DNA of 5,717 nucleotides from Rhodoferax sp. Lineage in GTDB: Bacteria > Pseudomonadota > Gammaproteobacteria > Burkholderiales > Burkholderiaceae_C. Position 1 is the first letter of the stretch, and the number at the start of each line of letters is the position of its first letter. The stretch is taken from contig JAKFXU010000206.1 in the NCBI GenBank assembly GCA_021731215.1, positions 1 to 5,717 of the forward strand, written 5' to 3'. A program made the position numbers and the translations under genes. Below the pieces are notes generated by a model. The model did no database searches and was not told the origin of the DNA. It saw nothing but the letters and a program-made list of their open reading frames with translations. Below are positions 1 to 5,585 of this stretch, piece after piece.

Positions 1-233
<233 letters not shown>

Positions 234-266
234 GTCATGCAAAGACTAAGCCGGTAAACTGCCCGT

Positions 267-557
267 ATGAACCGCCAAATGACACTCCAGCTTCTTGGGG
301 CGCACAAGCCTTACCTTGCCAGCCAATTCGGGGTGACCAAGCTGGCTTTGTTCGGGTCAACGGCGCGCGATTCTGCCACCCCTGGCAGCGACGTGGATGT
401 TCTGGTTGCTTTTGACGGCCCGGCAACTTCGGCGCGCTATTTCGGTGTGCAGTTTTACCTTGAAGATATTCTCGGCAGTCCGGTTGATCTGGTGACCGAT
501 AAGGCGCTTCGTCCGGAACTTCGGGCATTTATCGAAAAGGAAGCGCTGCATGTCTGA
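267..557 (+). CDS. mntA: MntA-type minimal nucleotidyltransferase antitoxin
   Basis: This 96-residue protein has the minimal nucleotidyltransferase (MNT, pol-beta superfamily) signature. G30-S31 is followed ten residues later by D42-x-D44 (GSx10DxD), with a third probable metal ligand at D74 in the SPVDLVT strand. Paired with a HEPN gene directly downstream, it matches the MNT/HEPN toxin-antitoxin class. In characterised members, MntA transfers AMP from ATP to a tyrosine of the HepT RNase and so silences it. The 3' end overlaps hepT by 8 bp (550-557), which suggests translational coupling. ATG 267 is chosen because an in-frame TAA at 255-257 blocks upstream extension; no good Shine-Dalgarno precedes it, and ATG 279 (residue 5) is an alternative. 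A general nucleotidyltransferase role is possible, but the neighbour makes the TA reading strong. The length is usual for the family. Confidence 0.9.
   Translation: MNRQMTLQLLGAHKPYLASQFGVTKLALFGSTARDSATPGSDVDVLVAFDGPATSARYFGVQFYLEDILGSPVDLVTDKALRPELRAFIEKEALHV
537..543 (+). promoter_or_regulatory. Ribosome binding site for hepT inside mntA
   Basis: AAGGAAG lies inside the last codons of mntA, with the AAGGA core ending 8 nt before the hepT ATG at 550. It supports that start codon and shows that the toxin gene has its own good Shine-Dalgarno, while the antitoxin gene upstream has none that I can see. Confidence 0.6.
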
Positions 558-909
558 TGCAACGCCAAACCGCGAGTGGCGCTTTTACCTGGATGACATG
601 ATCGGTTTTTGTGAACGGGTGCAGACCTTCACGCGTGGGCTTGAGCAAAGCCAATTTGTCTGTGACGCCATGCGGTTTGATGCCACCGTTCGCAATCTCG
701 AATTGATTGGCGAGTCGGCGACTCATATTCCTGATCAGGTACGGTTATCGTCGCCATCCATCCCTTGGCGCATGGTCATTGCGACGCGCAATCAACTCAT
801 TCATGGCTATTTGGGTATCGATAATGACACCCTTTGGAGCATTGTTGAAACGGAGATTCCCGAGTTGCTCGTCAAGCTTCGGGAATTGAAAGCCAAGCTG
901 TCGGAATGA
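550..909 (+). CDS. hepT: HepT-like HEPN ribonuclease toxin (DUF86 family)
   Basis: This 119-residue, largely helical protein is a HEPN-domain toxin of the HepT/DUF86 family. The diagnostic R-x4-H-x-Y motif is intact: R80-N81, H85 and Y87 in RNQLIHGY. In the family, R and H form the RNase active site across a dimer, and the Tyr two residues after the His is the residue AMPylated by MntA. The conserved LIGE helix motif is at 52-55, and [10 protein letters not shown] (72-81) matches the usual P-W-x-x-I/V-x-x-x-R-N stretch. The gene overlaps mntA by 8 bp and shares ATGA (906-909) with the next gene, def. With both the RNase and the modified Tyr present, nothing suggests that the toxin is dead. 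Base composition is lower in GC than the flanking housekeeping genes: I counted 57% in 661-720 and 48% in 781-840, against 77% in glnD at 3661-3720. That is compatible with acquisition. Confidence 0.9.
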   Translation: MSDATPNREWRFYLDDMIGFCERVQTFTRGLEQSQFVCDAMRFDATVRNLELIGESATHIPDQVRLSSPSIPWRMVIATRNQLIHGYLGIDNDTLWSIVETEIPELLVKLRELKAKLSE

Positions 910-1466
910 CCATCCGTGACATTCTGAAAATGGGCGATCCGCGTCTGCTGCGCCTTGCTCAGCCCGTGACCCGATTTGACACCGATGAGTTGCATTTGCT
1001 GATCTCGGACCTGCTCGACACCATGCTGGCGGCCAATGGCGCCGGGCTGGCGGCGCCGCAAATCGGGGTTGATTTGCAACTGGTTATTTTTGGCTCCAAC
1101 GAGCGCAATCCGCGTTATCCAGACGCACCCATTGTTCCGCGAACCGTGTTGATCAACCCGGTGATCACGCCGCTGGGGCGATCAGAGCAGGATGGGACGG
1201 TGCTGGAGGAAGAGGATTGGGAGGGCTGCCTGTCGGTGCCGGGCCTGCGCGCCGTGGTGCCGCGTTTCGCGCGTATTCGCTACACTGGTTTTGACCAGTA
1301 TGGCGACCCGATCGAGCGCACGGTGGACGGTTTTCATGCCCGCGTGGTACAGCATGAATGTGATCACCTGGTCGGCAAGCTCTACCCGATGCGGGTGCGC
1401 GATTTCAGCCGCTTTGGCTTTACCGCGGTGTTGTTTCCGGGCTTGGACGCGCAGCAGGACGAATGA
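906..1466 (+). CDS. def: Peptide deformylase
   Basis: This 186-residue protein removes the N-formyl group from the initiator methionine of new proteins in the cytoplasm, using a divalent metal, usually Fe(II). All three family motifs are intact. Motif 1 is G45-A-G-L-A-A-P-Q52 (GxGxAAxQ), motif 2 is E106-G-C-L-S110 with metal ligand C108, and motif 3 is Q149-H-E-C-D-H154 with ligands H150 and H154 and catalytic E151. Length is slightly above the about 170 residues of E. coli Def. There is an insertion-like stretch near 64-78 (N-E-R-N-P-R-Y-P) of the kind common in the longer proteobacterial type. The ATG overlaps the hepT stop in ATGA and has no recognisable Shine-Dalgarno, so translation may depend on termination of hepT. 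Many beta-proteobacteria carry more than one def; whether this is the main or an extra copy cannot be told here. It converges with merR, with only 12 bp between the stops. Confidence 0.95.
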   Translation: MTIRDILKMGDPRLLRLAQPVTRFDTDELHLLISDLLDTMLAANGAGLAAPQIGVDLQLVIFGSNERNPRYPDAPIVPRTVLINPVITPLGRSEQDGTVLEEEDWEGCLSVPGLRAVVPRFARIRYTGFDQYGDPIERTVDGFHARVVQHECDHLVGKLYPMRVRDFSRFGFTAVLFPGLDAQQDE

Positions 1467-1478
1467 CACGGCAGGTGC

Positions 1479-1913
1479 TCAACGATCTGCGTCTGCGCCC
1501 TGCAAGGTCGCGATCAAGGGACAGCGGATGTCCCCCCGCACGGCACAGCACCGGTCAATCAAGTCGGCCAGTGCAGTTTCCATGCGCTGCAGGTCCGCCA
1601 GTTTGACGCGTACATCAAGCAACTTGTTCTGCGCCTGCATGCGGGCTTCATCGCAATGTGTTCCATCCTCCAACTTGAGCAGTTGAGCAATCTCGTCCAG
1701 GCTAAAGCCCAGTCGCTGGGCCGACTTTATAAAGCGCACTCGCCCCAGGTCAGCCACGCCATAGTGGCGCACGCTACCCTGTGGCCGGTGGGGCTCGCGC
1801 ATCAAGCCCTTGCGCTGGTAGAAGCGGATAGTCTCTACATTGACGCCGACCTCGGTGGCCAAGGCGCCAATCGTCAGCTTGTCAACGTTCAGGTTTTTCA
1901 AAGACGTGTTCAT
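1479..1913 (-). CDS. merR: MerR, mercury-responsive transcriptional regulator
   Basis: This 144-residue MerR-family activator/repressor closely resembles the transposon Tn501 MerR. The N-terminal winged helix-turn-helix runs from about residue 13 to 80 and includes the hallmark [14 protein letters not shown] and [14 protein letters not shown] segments. A long dimerisation helix follows at about 86-120. The three Hg(II)-binding cysteines are present at C87, C122 and C131, each exactly five residues later than C82, C117 and C126 of Tn501 MerR; an extra C123 adjoins C122. This cysteine set separates it from zinc, copper, lead or cadmium sensors of the family. It is divergent from merT across 42 bp that hold the operator, so it should repress without Hg(II) and activate merT with Hg(II), and control its own expression. 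The ATG at 1911-1913 is preceded by GGAG (1926-1923) at 9 nt. The stop is 12 bp from the def stop, tail to tail. Confidence 0.96.
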   Translation of the reverse strand: MNTSLKNLNVDKLTIGALATEVGVNVETIRFYQRKGLMREPHRPQGSVRHYGVADLGRVRFIKSAQRLGFSLDEIAQLLKLEDGTHCDEARMQAQNKLLDVRVKLADLQRMETALADLIDRCCAVRGDIRCPLIATLQGADADR

Positions 1914-1918
1914 AGGGC

Positions 1919-1949
1919 TTGACTCCGTACTTGAGTACGGGGATAAGCT
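1919..1949 (+). promoter_or_regulatory. MerR-controlled promoter of merTP (PmerT)
   Basis: The -35 box TTGACT (1919-1924) and -10 box TAAGCT (1944-1949) are separated by 19 bp, the overlong spacer that is the hallmark of MerR-family promoters. In that mechanism, metal-bound MerR twists the DNA to align the boxes. The arrangement closely follows my recollection of the Tn501 promoter, where the -10 is TAAGGT. The merT ATG is at 1956, only 6 nt after the -10, so the expected start of transcription falls on or beside the start codon. Confidence 0.9.
1925..1940. promoter_or_regulatory. mer operator (MerR-binding dyad)
   Basis: CCGTAC (1925-1930) and GTACGG (1935-1940) form a perfect 6+6 inverted repeat around the TTGA centre, placed exactly between the -35 and -10 boxes. 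This is the classic mer operator dyad, where a MerR dimer binds. It would control both merT (rightward) and merR (leftward), since the whole intergenic region is 42 bp. Confidence 0.92.
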
Positions 1950-1955
1950 TACCCC

Positions 1956-2327
1956 ATGAATGTATTAGGTCCAGAAAATAGCGGCGACAAAACCGGCCTT
2001 GGTGCGCTGCTGGCAGGGGGCATGGCTGCCCTGTTGGCGTCCACTTGCTGCCTGGGGCCACTGATCTTGATCACGCTGGGGTTTTCTGGTGCGTGGATCA
2101 GCAAATTAACCGTTCTGGAGCCCTATCAACCGATTTTTATTGGCGCGGCGCTGGTGGCCTTGTTCTTTGCTGGCAAGCGCATTTGGCGACCTGCCAACCA
2201 GTGCGCGCCAGGTGAAGTGTGTGCCCTGCCACGAGTCAGGCGCGCGTACCAACTGCTGTTCGTTGTGGTTGGTGTGCTGGTGCTGCTGGCGCTGATATTC
2301 CCGCTTATTGCTCCCCGGTTTTATTGA
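1956..2327 (+). CDS. merT: MerT, mercuric ion transporter of the inner membrane
   Basis: This 123-residue inner-membrane protein takes Hg(II) from periplasmic MerP and moves it to the cytoplasm. Three hydrophobic segments are visible, at about 16-43, 58-76 and 98-120. The first holds the vicinal pair C31-C32 (TCCLGP), and the loop between the second and third holds C83 and C89 (CAPGEVC); these are the two Hg-relaying cysteine pairs of MerT. The [16 protein letters not shown] and GEVCALP stretches are near-identical to Tn501 MerT, and the length is normal apart from about six extra N-terminal residues. ATG 1956 is the only reasonable start: the next in-frame Met (residue 23) would cut into the first membrane segment. 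No Shine-Dalgarno can precede it within the predicted transcript. merP follows after 12 bp. Confidence 0.96.
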   Translation: MNVLGPENSGDKTGLGALLAGGMAALLASTCCLGPLILITLGFSGAWISKLTVLEPYQPIFIGAALVALFFAGKRIWRPANQCAPGEVCALPRVRRAYQLLFVVVGVLVLLALIFPLIAPRFY

Positions 2328-2332
2328 AAGAA
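2326..2332 (+). promoter_or_regulatory. Likely ribosome binding site for merP
   Basis: The purine run GAAAGAA overlaps the merT stop codon and ends 7 nt before ATG 2340. It is a weak Shine-Dalgarno, but it is the only one near the candidate merP starts (TTG 2334, ATG 2340, ATG 2346, ATG 2370), so it favours ATG 2340. Confidence 0.4.
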
Positions 2333-2339
2333 CTTGACC

Positions 2340-2684
2340 ATGAAAATGCCAATTTCGGCGCAAGCCAAAATGCCAATTTCGGCGCAAACCAAAAACCTGT
2401 TTTCCGCCATCGGTATCGCCATCACGCTCGGCGTGTCGGCCCTTCCCGCCAGCGCTGCGATCAAGACAGTCACCTTGGCCGTGCCCTCAATGGACTGCCC
2501 AGTGTGCCCAATCACGGTGAAAAAAGCCCTGACGCAGGTGCCAGGTGTCAGCCAAGCCAGCGTGAACTTTGAGAAACGGCAAGCCGTGGTCACGTTTGAC
2601 GATGCCAAAACCAATGTCGGGGCGTTGACAGAATCCACCAAGAACGCGGGCTATCCATCCACTGTCGTGGGGGTTGCCAATTGA
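2340..2684 (+). CDS. merP: MerP, periplasmic mercury-binding protein
   Basis: With ATG 2340 the product has 114 residues. It is a secreted heavy-metal-associated (HMA, ferredoxin-like) domain protein that binds Hg(II) in the periplasm and hands it to MerT. A signal peptide has a hydrophobic core at about 20-36 and a likely cleavage after P-A-S-A39. The mature domain starts AIKTVTLAVPSMDC. The metal-binding pair is C53-P-V-C56; here the motif reads SMDCPVC, where Tn501 MerP has GMTCASC. The later KRQAVVTFDDAKTNV stretch is typical of MerP. The signal peptide is unusually long because residues 3-10 (MPISAQAK) are repeated as 11-18 (MPISAQTK) by a 24-bp tandem duplication. Met3 and Met11 are possible alternative starts. 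The stop overlaps the TTG start of the next gene, which suggests coupled translation. Confidence 0.93.
   Translation: MKMPISAQAKMPISAQTKNLFSAIGIAITLGVSALPASAAIKTVTLAVPSMDCPVCPITVKKALTQVPGVSQASVNFEKRQAVVTFDDAKTNVGALTESTKNAGYPSTVVGVAN
2346..2393 (+). repeat. 24-bp tandem duplication in the merP signal-peptide region
   Basis: Units 2346-2369 and 2370-2393 are identical except for G2364 versus A2388. Each begins with ATG, is in frame, and encodes MPISAQ[A/T]K. The near-identity points to a recent slippage or unequal-exchange event; the frame of merP is kept. Confidence 0.95.
2669..2673 (+). promoter_or_regulatory. Possible ribosome binding site for the GDCCVxC gene
   Basis: A GGGGG run near the end of merP lies 7 nt before TTG 2681. 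Together with the 4-bp overlap with the merP stop, it supports the TTG start; the first in-frame ATG is 23 codons in and would lose the first CxxC motif. Confidence 0.4.
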
Positions 2685-2902
2685 ACGCCTTCACGCTGGA
2701 ATCCACGCTGACCTGCCCGGACTGCGGTTATTCCAAGACCGAAACGATGCCCACCGACGCCTGCCAATGGTTTTACGAATGCACGCAATGCCACGCCGTG
2801 CTCAAACCTCTGCCGGGTGACTGCTGCGTGTACTGCTCGTATGGCACGAACCCTTGCCCGCCAATCCAGCAAAGCAGCACGCCAGGCGGGTGCTGCGGGT
2901 GA
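2681..2902 (+). CDS. GDCCVxC-domain small cysteine-rich protein
   Basis: This 73-residue soluble protein carries the motif that names the GDCCVxC domain (seleno)protein family: G46-D-C-C-V-Y-C52. Eleven cysteines are visible. C12-P-D-C15 and C34-T-Q-C37 look like the two knuckles of a zinc ribbon, followed by C28, the C48/C49/C52 cluster, C59 and a tail C71-C72. Some relatives are annotated as selenoproteins; here every motif position is an ordinary Cys codon. The gene starts with TTG inside the merP stop (TTGA, 2681-2684), so it belongs to the merTP operon. The biochemical role is not known to me. Its place in a Hg-induced operon and its cysteine content suggest a cytosolic metal- or thiol-handling job, such as receiving Hg(II) from MerT, but this is inference. 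No signal peptide or membrane segment is seen. It converges with glnD. Confidence 0.88.
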   Translation: MNAFTLESTLTCPDCGYSKTETMPTDACQWFYECTQCHAVLKPLPGDCCVYCSYGTNPCPPIQQSSTPGGCCG

Positions 2903-2954
2903 CATTGGTTTGGTGAGCCACTGTAGTCCACTGCTGTAGGCGGACGTTTCGCAG
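2903..2954. other. Short convergent spacer between GDCCVxC gene and glnD
   Basis: This 52-bp gap is the longest gene-free stretch in the window. It holds an imperfect direct repeat (CCACTG at 2918-2923 and 2928-2933, each followed shortly by TGTAG or GTAG). I see no hairpin with a T-run on either strand, so no intrinsic terminator can be called. Confidence 0.5.
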
Positions 2955-5549
2955 TTAAGCCAGCGCCTCCAGCAATTCGGTCTCGATCGCAATCTGGGCC
3001 CGGTTGTGTTGCAACTCCGCGCCCTGGATCAAAAAGGTGTCATCCACCCGTTCCCCTAGCGTCGCGATTTTGGCCAACTGCAGATTGATGTGGTGGCGTG
3101 CCAGCACGCGGGCCACGCAATACAGCAGCCCGACCCGGTCACTGGCCGAGATATTGAGCAGCCAACGCTGGCCCTTCTCATCCGGACGCAGCGTAACCCT
3201 GGGTGTGATGGGGAAACTCTTGACCCGGCGTGACACCCGGGCTCGGCTCGGCGGCGGCAGTGGCCCGCTCTGTGCAATCGCGCGACCCAACTCGTTTTCC
3301 ACCATGCTGGTGAGTTCGCGGTAGTGTTCGGGCAAGCTTGATGCGACCACTTGGAACGTGTCCAGCGCATAGCCGTTGTTGGCGGTATGGATGCGCGCGT
3401 CCAGGATGCTGAAGCCGCCCTGGTCAAAGTAGCCGCAGATGCGGGCGAACAGGTCGGCCTGGTCGGGCGTGTAGACCAGCACCTGCAGCCCCTCGCCCAG
3501 CGGCGACGGACGCGCGCGCACGATCGATTTGCCGGCACCCACAAAGCGCGACAGTTGCCGCGTGTGCCAGGCAATGTCGGCGGCGTCGTGGCGCATGAAG
3601 TAGCCCACGTCGAGCGTCTCCCACAAGGTTTTATGGGCCTCGAATGGCAGGGCATGCAGCGCCAGCAGCACCAGCGCCTCGCGTTTGCGCGCTTGCACCT
3701 CGGCGTGCGGGTCGGGGGCGCGGCCACCGAGTGAGCGCAGGGTCAGGCGATACAGGTCTTCCAGCAGCTTGCCCTTCCAGGCGTTCCAGACCTTGGGGCT
3801 GGTGCCGCGAATGTCGGCCACCGTCAGCAAGTACAGGGCGGTGAGCTTGCGCTCGTTGCCCACGCGCTTGGCAAAGGCAGTGATGACGTCGGGGTCACTC
3901 AGGTCTGACTTTTGCGCGACGCGGCTCATCGTCAAGTGCTCATGCACGATGAACTCGATCAGGCTGGCTTCTTCACGCTCGATCTTGTGCTGCTTGCAAA
4001 AGCGCCGCACCTCGGTGGCACCGAATTCCGAGTGATCGCCGCCACGGCCTTTGGCGATGTCGTGAAACAGCGCCGCCACGTACAGGATCCAGGGCTTGTC
4101 CCAACCCGAGGCCAGTTGCGAGCAAAACGGATACTCGTGGGCGTGCTCGACGATAAAGAAGCGCCGCATATTGCGCAGCACCATCAGGATGTGCTGGTCC
4201 ACCGTGTACACATGAAACAGGTCGTGCTGCATCTGTCCAACGATGCGCCGAAACACCCACAGATAACGCCCCAGCACCGAGGTCTGGTTCATCAGGCGCA
4301 TGGCGTGGGTGATGCCGTCGTGCTGCATCAAAATCTGCCTGAAGGTGGCGCGGTTGACCGGATCATGGCGGAACTTGGCCCCCATCAGGTCGCGCGCGTT
4401 GTAGAGGGCGCGCAGCGTGCGTGCCGACAAGCCTTTGACGCCCACCGTGGTCTGGTAGATCAGGAAGGTTTCCAGAATGGCGTGCGGCTCGCGCTGGTAC
4501 AGATCGTCGCTGGCGACCTCCACCATGCCGGCCTTGTCATAGAAGCGCGCATTGATCGGCCGCAGCGCGTGCGTCGACGGGTTGAGCCGCTCCTCAATGT
4601 TGAGCAGCAGTATCTGGTTGAGCTGGGTCACCGCCTTGGCCGCCCAGTAATAGCGGCGCATCAGGGCTTCGCTCGGTCGCACGAACGCCCGTTTATCGGT
4701 ACTGGGGGAGGGCGCCTCGAAGCCAAATGATTGGGCCACCGCGTTTTGCAGGTCGAACACCAGCCGGTCCTCGCGGCGCTGCGCGATCAAGTGCAAGCGC
4801 GCACGGATCAGCCGCAGCAAGGCCTCGTTGTGTTTGATCTGCTTGACTTCAAAGGCGGTGGCCAGACCATTGCGGGCCAGCGCGTCCCAGTTGTCGCCAA
4901 AGCCGGCGGCCTTGGCCACCCACAGGATCACCTGCAGATCGCGCAGCCCGCCGGGGGACTCCTTGCAATTGGGCTCGAGCGAATAGGGCGTGTCCTCGAA
5001 CTTGTTGTGGCGCTGGTGCAGCTCCAGCGTTTTGGCGACAAAAAAAGCTTTCGGGTCGAGCGCGGAAAAAAACAGTTTTTCAAAGGCCGCGAACAACTCG
5101 GCGCTGCCGGTGATCAGCCGGGCTTCGAGCAGCGAGGTCTGCACGGTAACGTCGCGCGCGGCTTCATGCAGACACTCGGAAACGGTGCGAACGCTGGAGC
5201 CGATCTCCAGCCCGGCGTCCCAGCAACTGCCAATGAAGCCTTCGATGCGGGCCTTGAGCTGCGCATCCTGCTGCGGCGACTGCGCGTCGGGCAGCAGCAC
5301 CAGCACATCGACATCGGAGTAGGGAAACAACTCGGCACGCCCGAAACCGCCGACTGCGACCAAGGCAAACGGGCTGGCAAAACCGGCTTGCTGCCACAGC
5401 GTTTGCAGCGTCGCGTCCGCCAGCGCGGACAGCTTGCCCAGCGTGGCGCGCACCCCGCGCGTGGAAGACGTGCCACCCGAAACAAGTGGCCCGAGCAAGG
5501 CCGATTTCTGGGCCCGGTAGTGCTTGCGCAGCGCTGGAAGATCGGTCAT
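2955..5549 (-). CDS. glnD: Bifunctional [protein-PII] uridylyltransferase / uridylyl-removing enzyme GlnD
   Basis: This is a complete 864-residue GlnD, the cytoplasmic glutamine sensor of nitrogen control. It uridylylates PII proteins (GlnB/GlnK) when glutamine is low and removes UMP when it is high. Four domains are visible. The N-terminal nucleotidyltransferase (about 55-190) has G67-G-F-G-R71-A-E-L-F-P-Y-S-D79-V-D81, with D79 and D81 as metal ligands. A PII-UTase linker follows. The HD hydrolase domain (about 440-560) has H446, H496-D497, H506 and H536/H538. Two C-terminal ACT domains start near 688 ([15 protein letters not shown]) and 795 ([17 protein letters not shown]) and should bind glutamine. 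ATG 5549 is preferred; TTG 5567 would add six residues (MLAEQA) with no better ribosome site. Length is normal for the family. map lies 36 bp upstream on the same strand, so co-transcription is likely. Confidence 0.97.
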   Translation of the reverse strand: MTDLPALRKHYRAQKSALLGPLVSGGTSSTRGVRATLGKLSALADATLQTLWQQAGFASPFALVAVGGFGRAELFPYSDVDVLVLLPDAQSPQQDAQLKARIEGFIGSCWDAGLEIGSSVRTVSECLHEAARDVTVQTSLLEARLITGSAELFAAFEKLFFSALDPKAFFVAKTLELHQRHNKFEDTPYSLEPNCKESPGGLRDLQVILWVAKAAGFGDNWDALARNGLATAFEVKQIKHNEALLRLIRARLHLIAQRREDRLVFDLQNAVAQSFGFEAPSPSTDKRAFVRPSEALMRRYYWAAKAVTQLNQILLLNIEERLNPSTHALRPINARFYDKAGMVEVASDDLYQREPHAILETFLIYQTTVGVKGLSARTLRALYNARDLMGAKFRHDPVNRATFRQILMQHDGITHAMRLMNQTSVLGRYLWVFRRIVGQMQHDLFHVYTVDQHILMVLRNMRRFFIVEHAHEYPFCSQLASGWDKPWILYVAALFHDIAKGRGGDHSEFGATEVRRFCKQHKIEREEASLIEFIVHEHLTMSRVAQKSDLSDPDVITAFAKRVGNERKLTALYLLTVADIRGTSPKVWNAWKGKLLEDLYRLTLRSLGGRAPDPHAEVQARKREALVLLALHALPFEAHKTLWETLDVGYFMRHDAADIAWHTRQLSRFVGAGKSIVRARPSPLGEGLQVLVYTPDQADLFARICGYFDQGGFSILDARIHTANNGYALDTFQVVASSLPEHYRELTSMVENELGRAIAQSGPLPPPSRARVSRRVKSFPITPRVTLRPDEKGQRWLLNISASDRVGLLYCVARVLARHHINLQLAKIATLGERVDDTFLIQGAELQHNRAQIAIETELLEALA

Positions 5550-5585
5550 GGCCTGCTCTGCCAACAAGACAGTCTCAGCGGCACC

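Noticed and set aside
235..528. - strand open frames opposite mntA
   Set aside because: mntA has clear family motifs and a partner gene on the + strand; the antisense frames show no recognisable features.
1471..1503. Possible hairpin GCAGG...CCTGC near the def/merR stops as a bidirectional terminator
   Set aside because: The 5-bp stem has a 23-nt loop and no T-run on either side, and lies mostly inside merR; too weak to call.
1192..1686. + strand open frame of 164 codons across the def/merR junction
   Set aside because: It overlaps the def motifs in another frame and merR in antisense; the composition is Arg/Ser/Ala-rich, as expected for a shadow of GC-rich genes.
2334..2339. TTG 2334 as the merP start
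   Set aside because: It adds only Met-Thr before ATG 2340 and sits too close to the purine-rich ribosome site; ATG 2340 has better spacing.
2821..2902. Selenocysteine codon in the GDCCVxC gene
   Set aside because: The motif positions are TGC or TGT Cys codons; the only in-frame TGA is the stop at 2900-2902, and no SECIS-like hairpin was evident.
2903..2954. Terminator between the GDCCVxC gene and glnD
   Set aside because: Only short direct repeats are present; no inverted repeat followed by a T-run on either strand.
3912..4730. Long + strand open frame (272 codons) opposite glnD
   Set aside because: It lies wholly antisense to the well-supported GlnD coding region, in GC-rich DNA where long shadow frames are expected; no domain, membrane pattern or ribosome site is seen.
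5550..5567. TTG 5567 as the glnD start
   Set aside because: It gives a six-residue extension with no better Shine-Dalgarno than ATG 5549, and the ATG-started protein begins as GlnD proteins usually do; kept only as an alternative.
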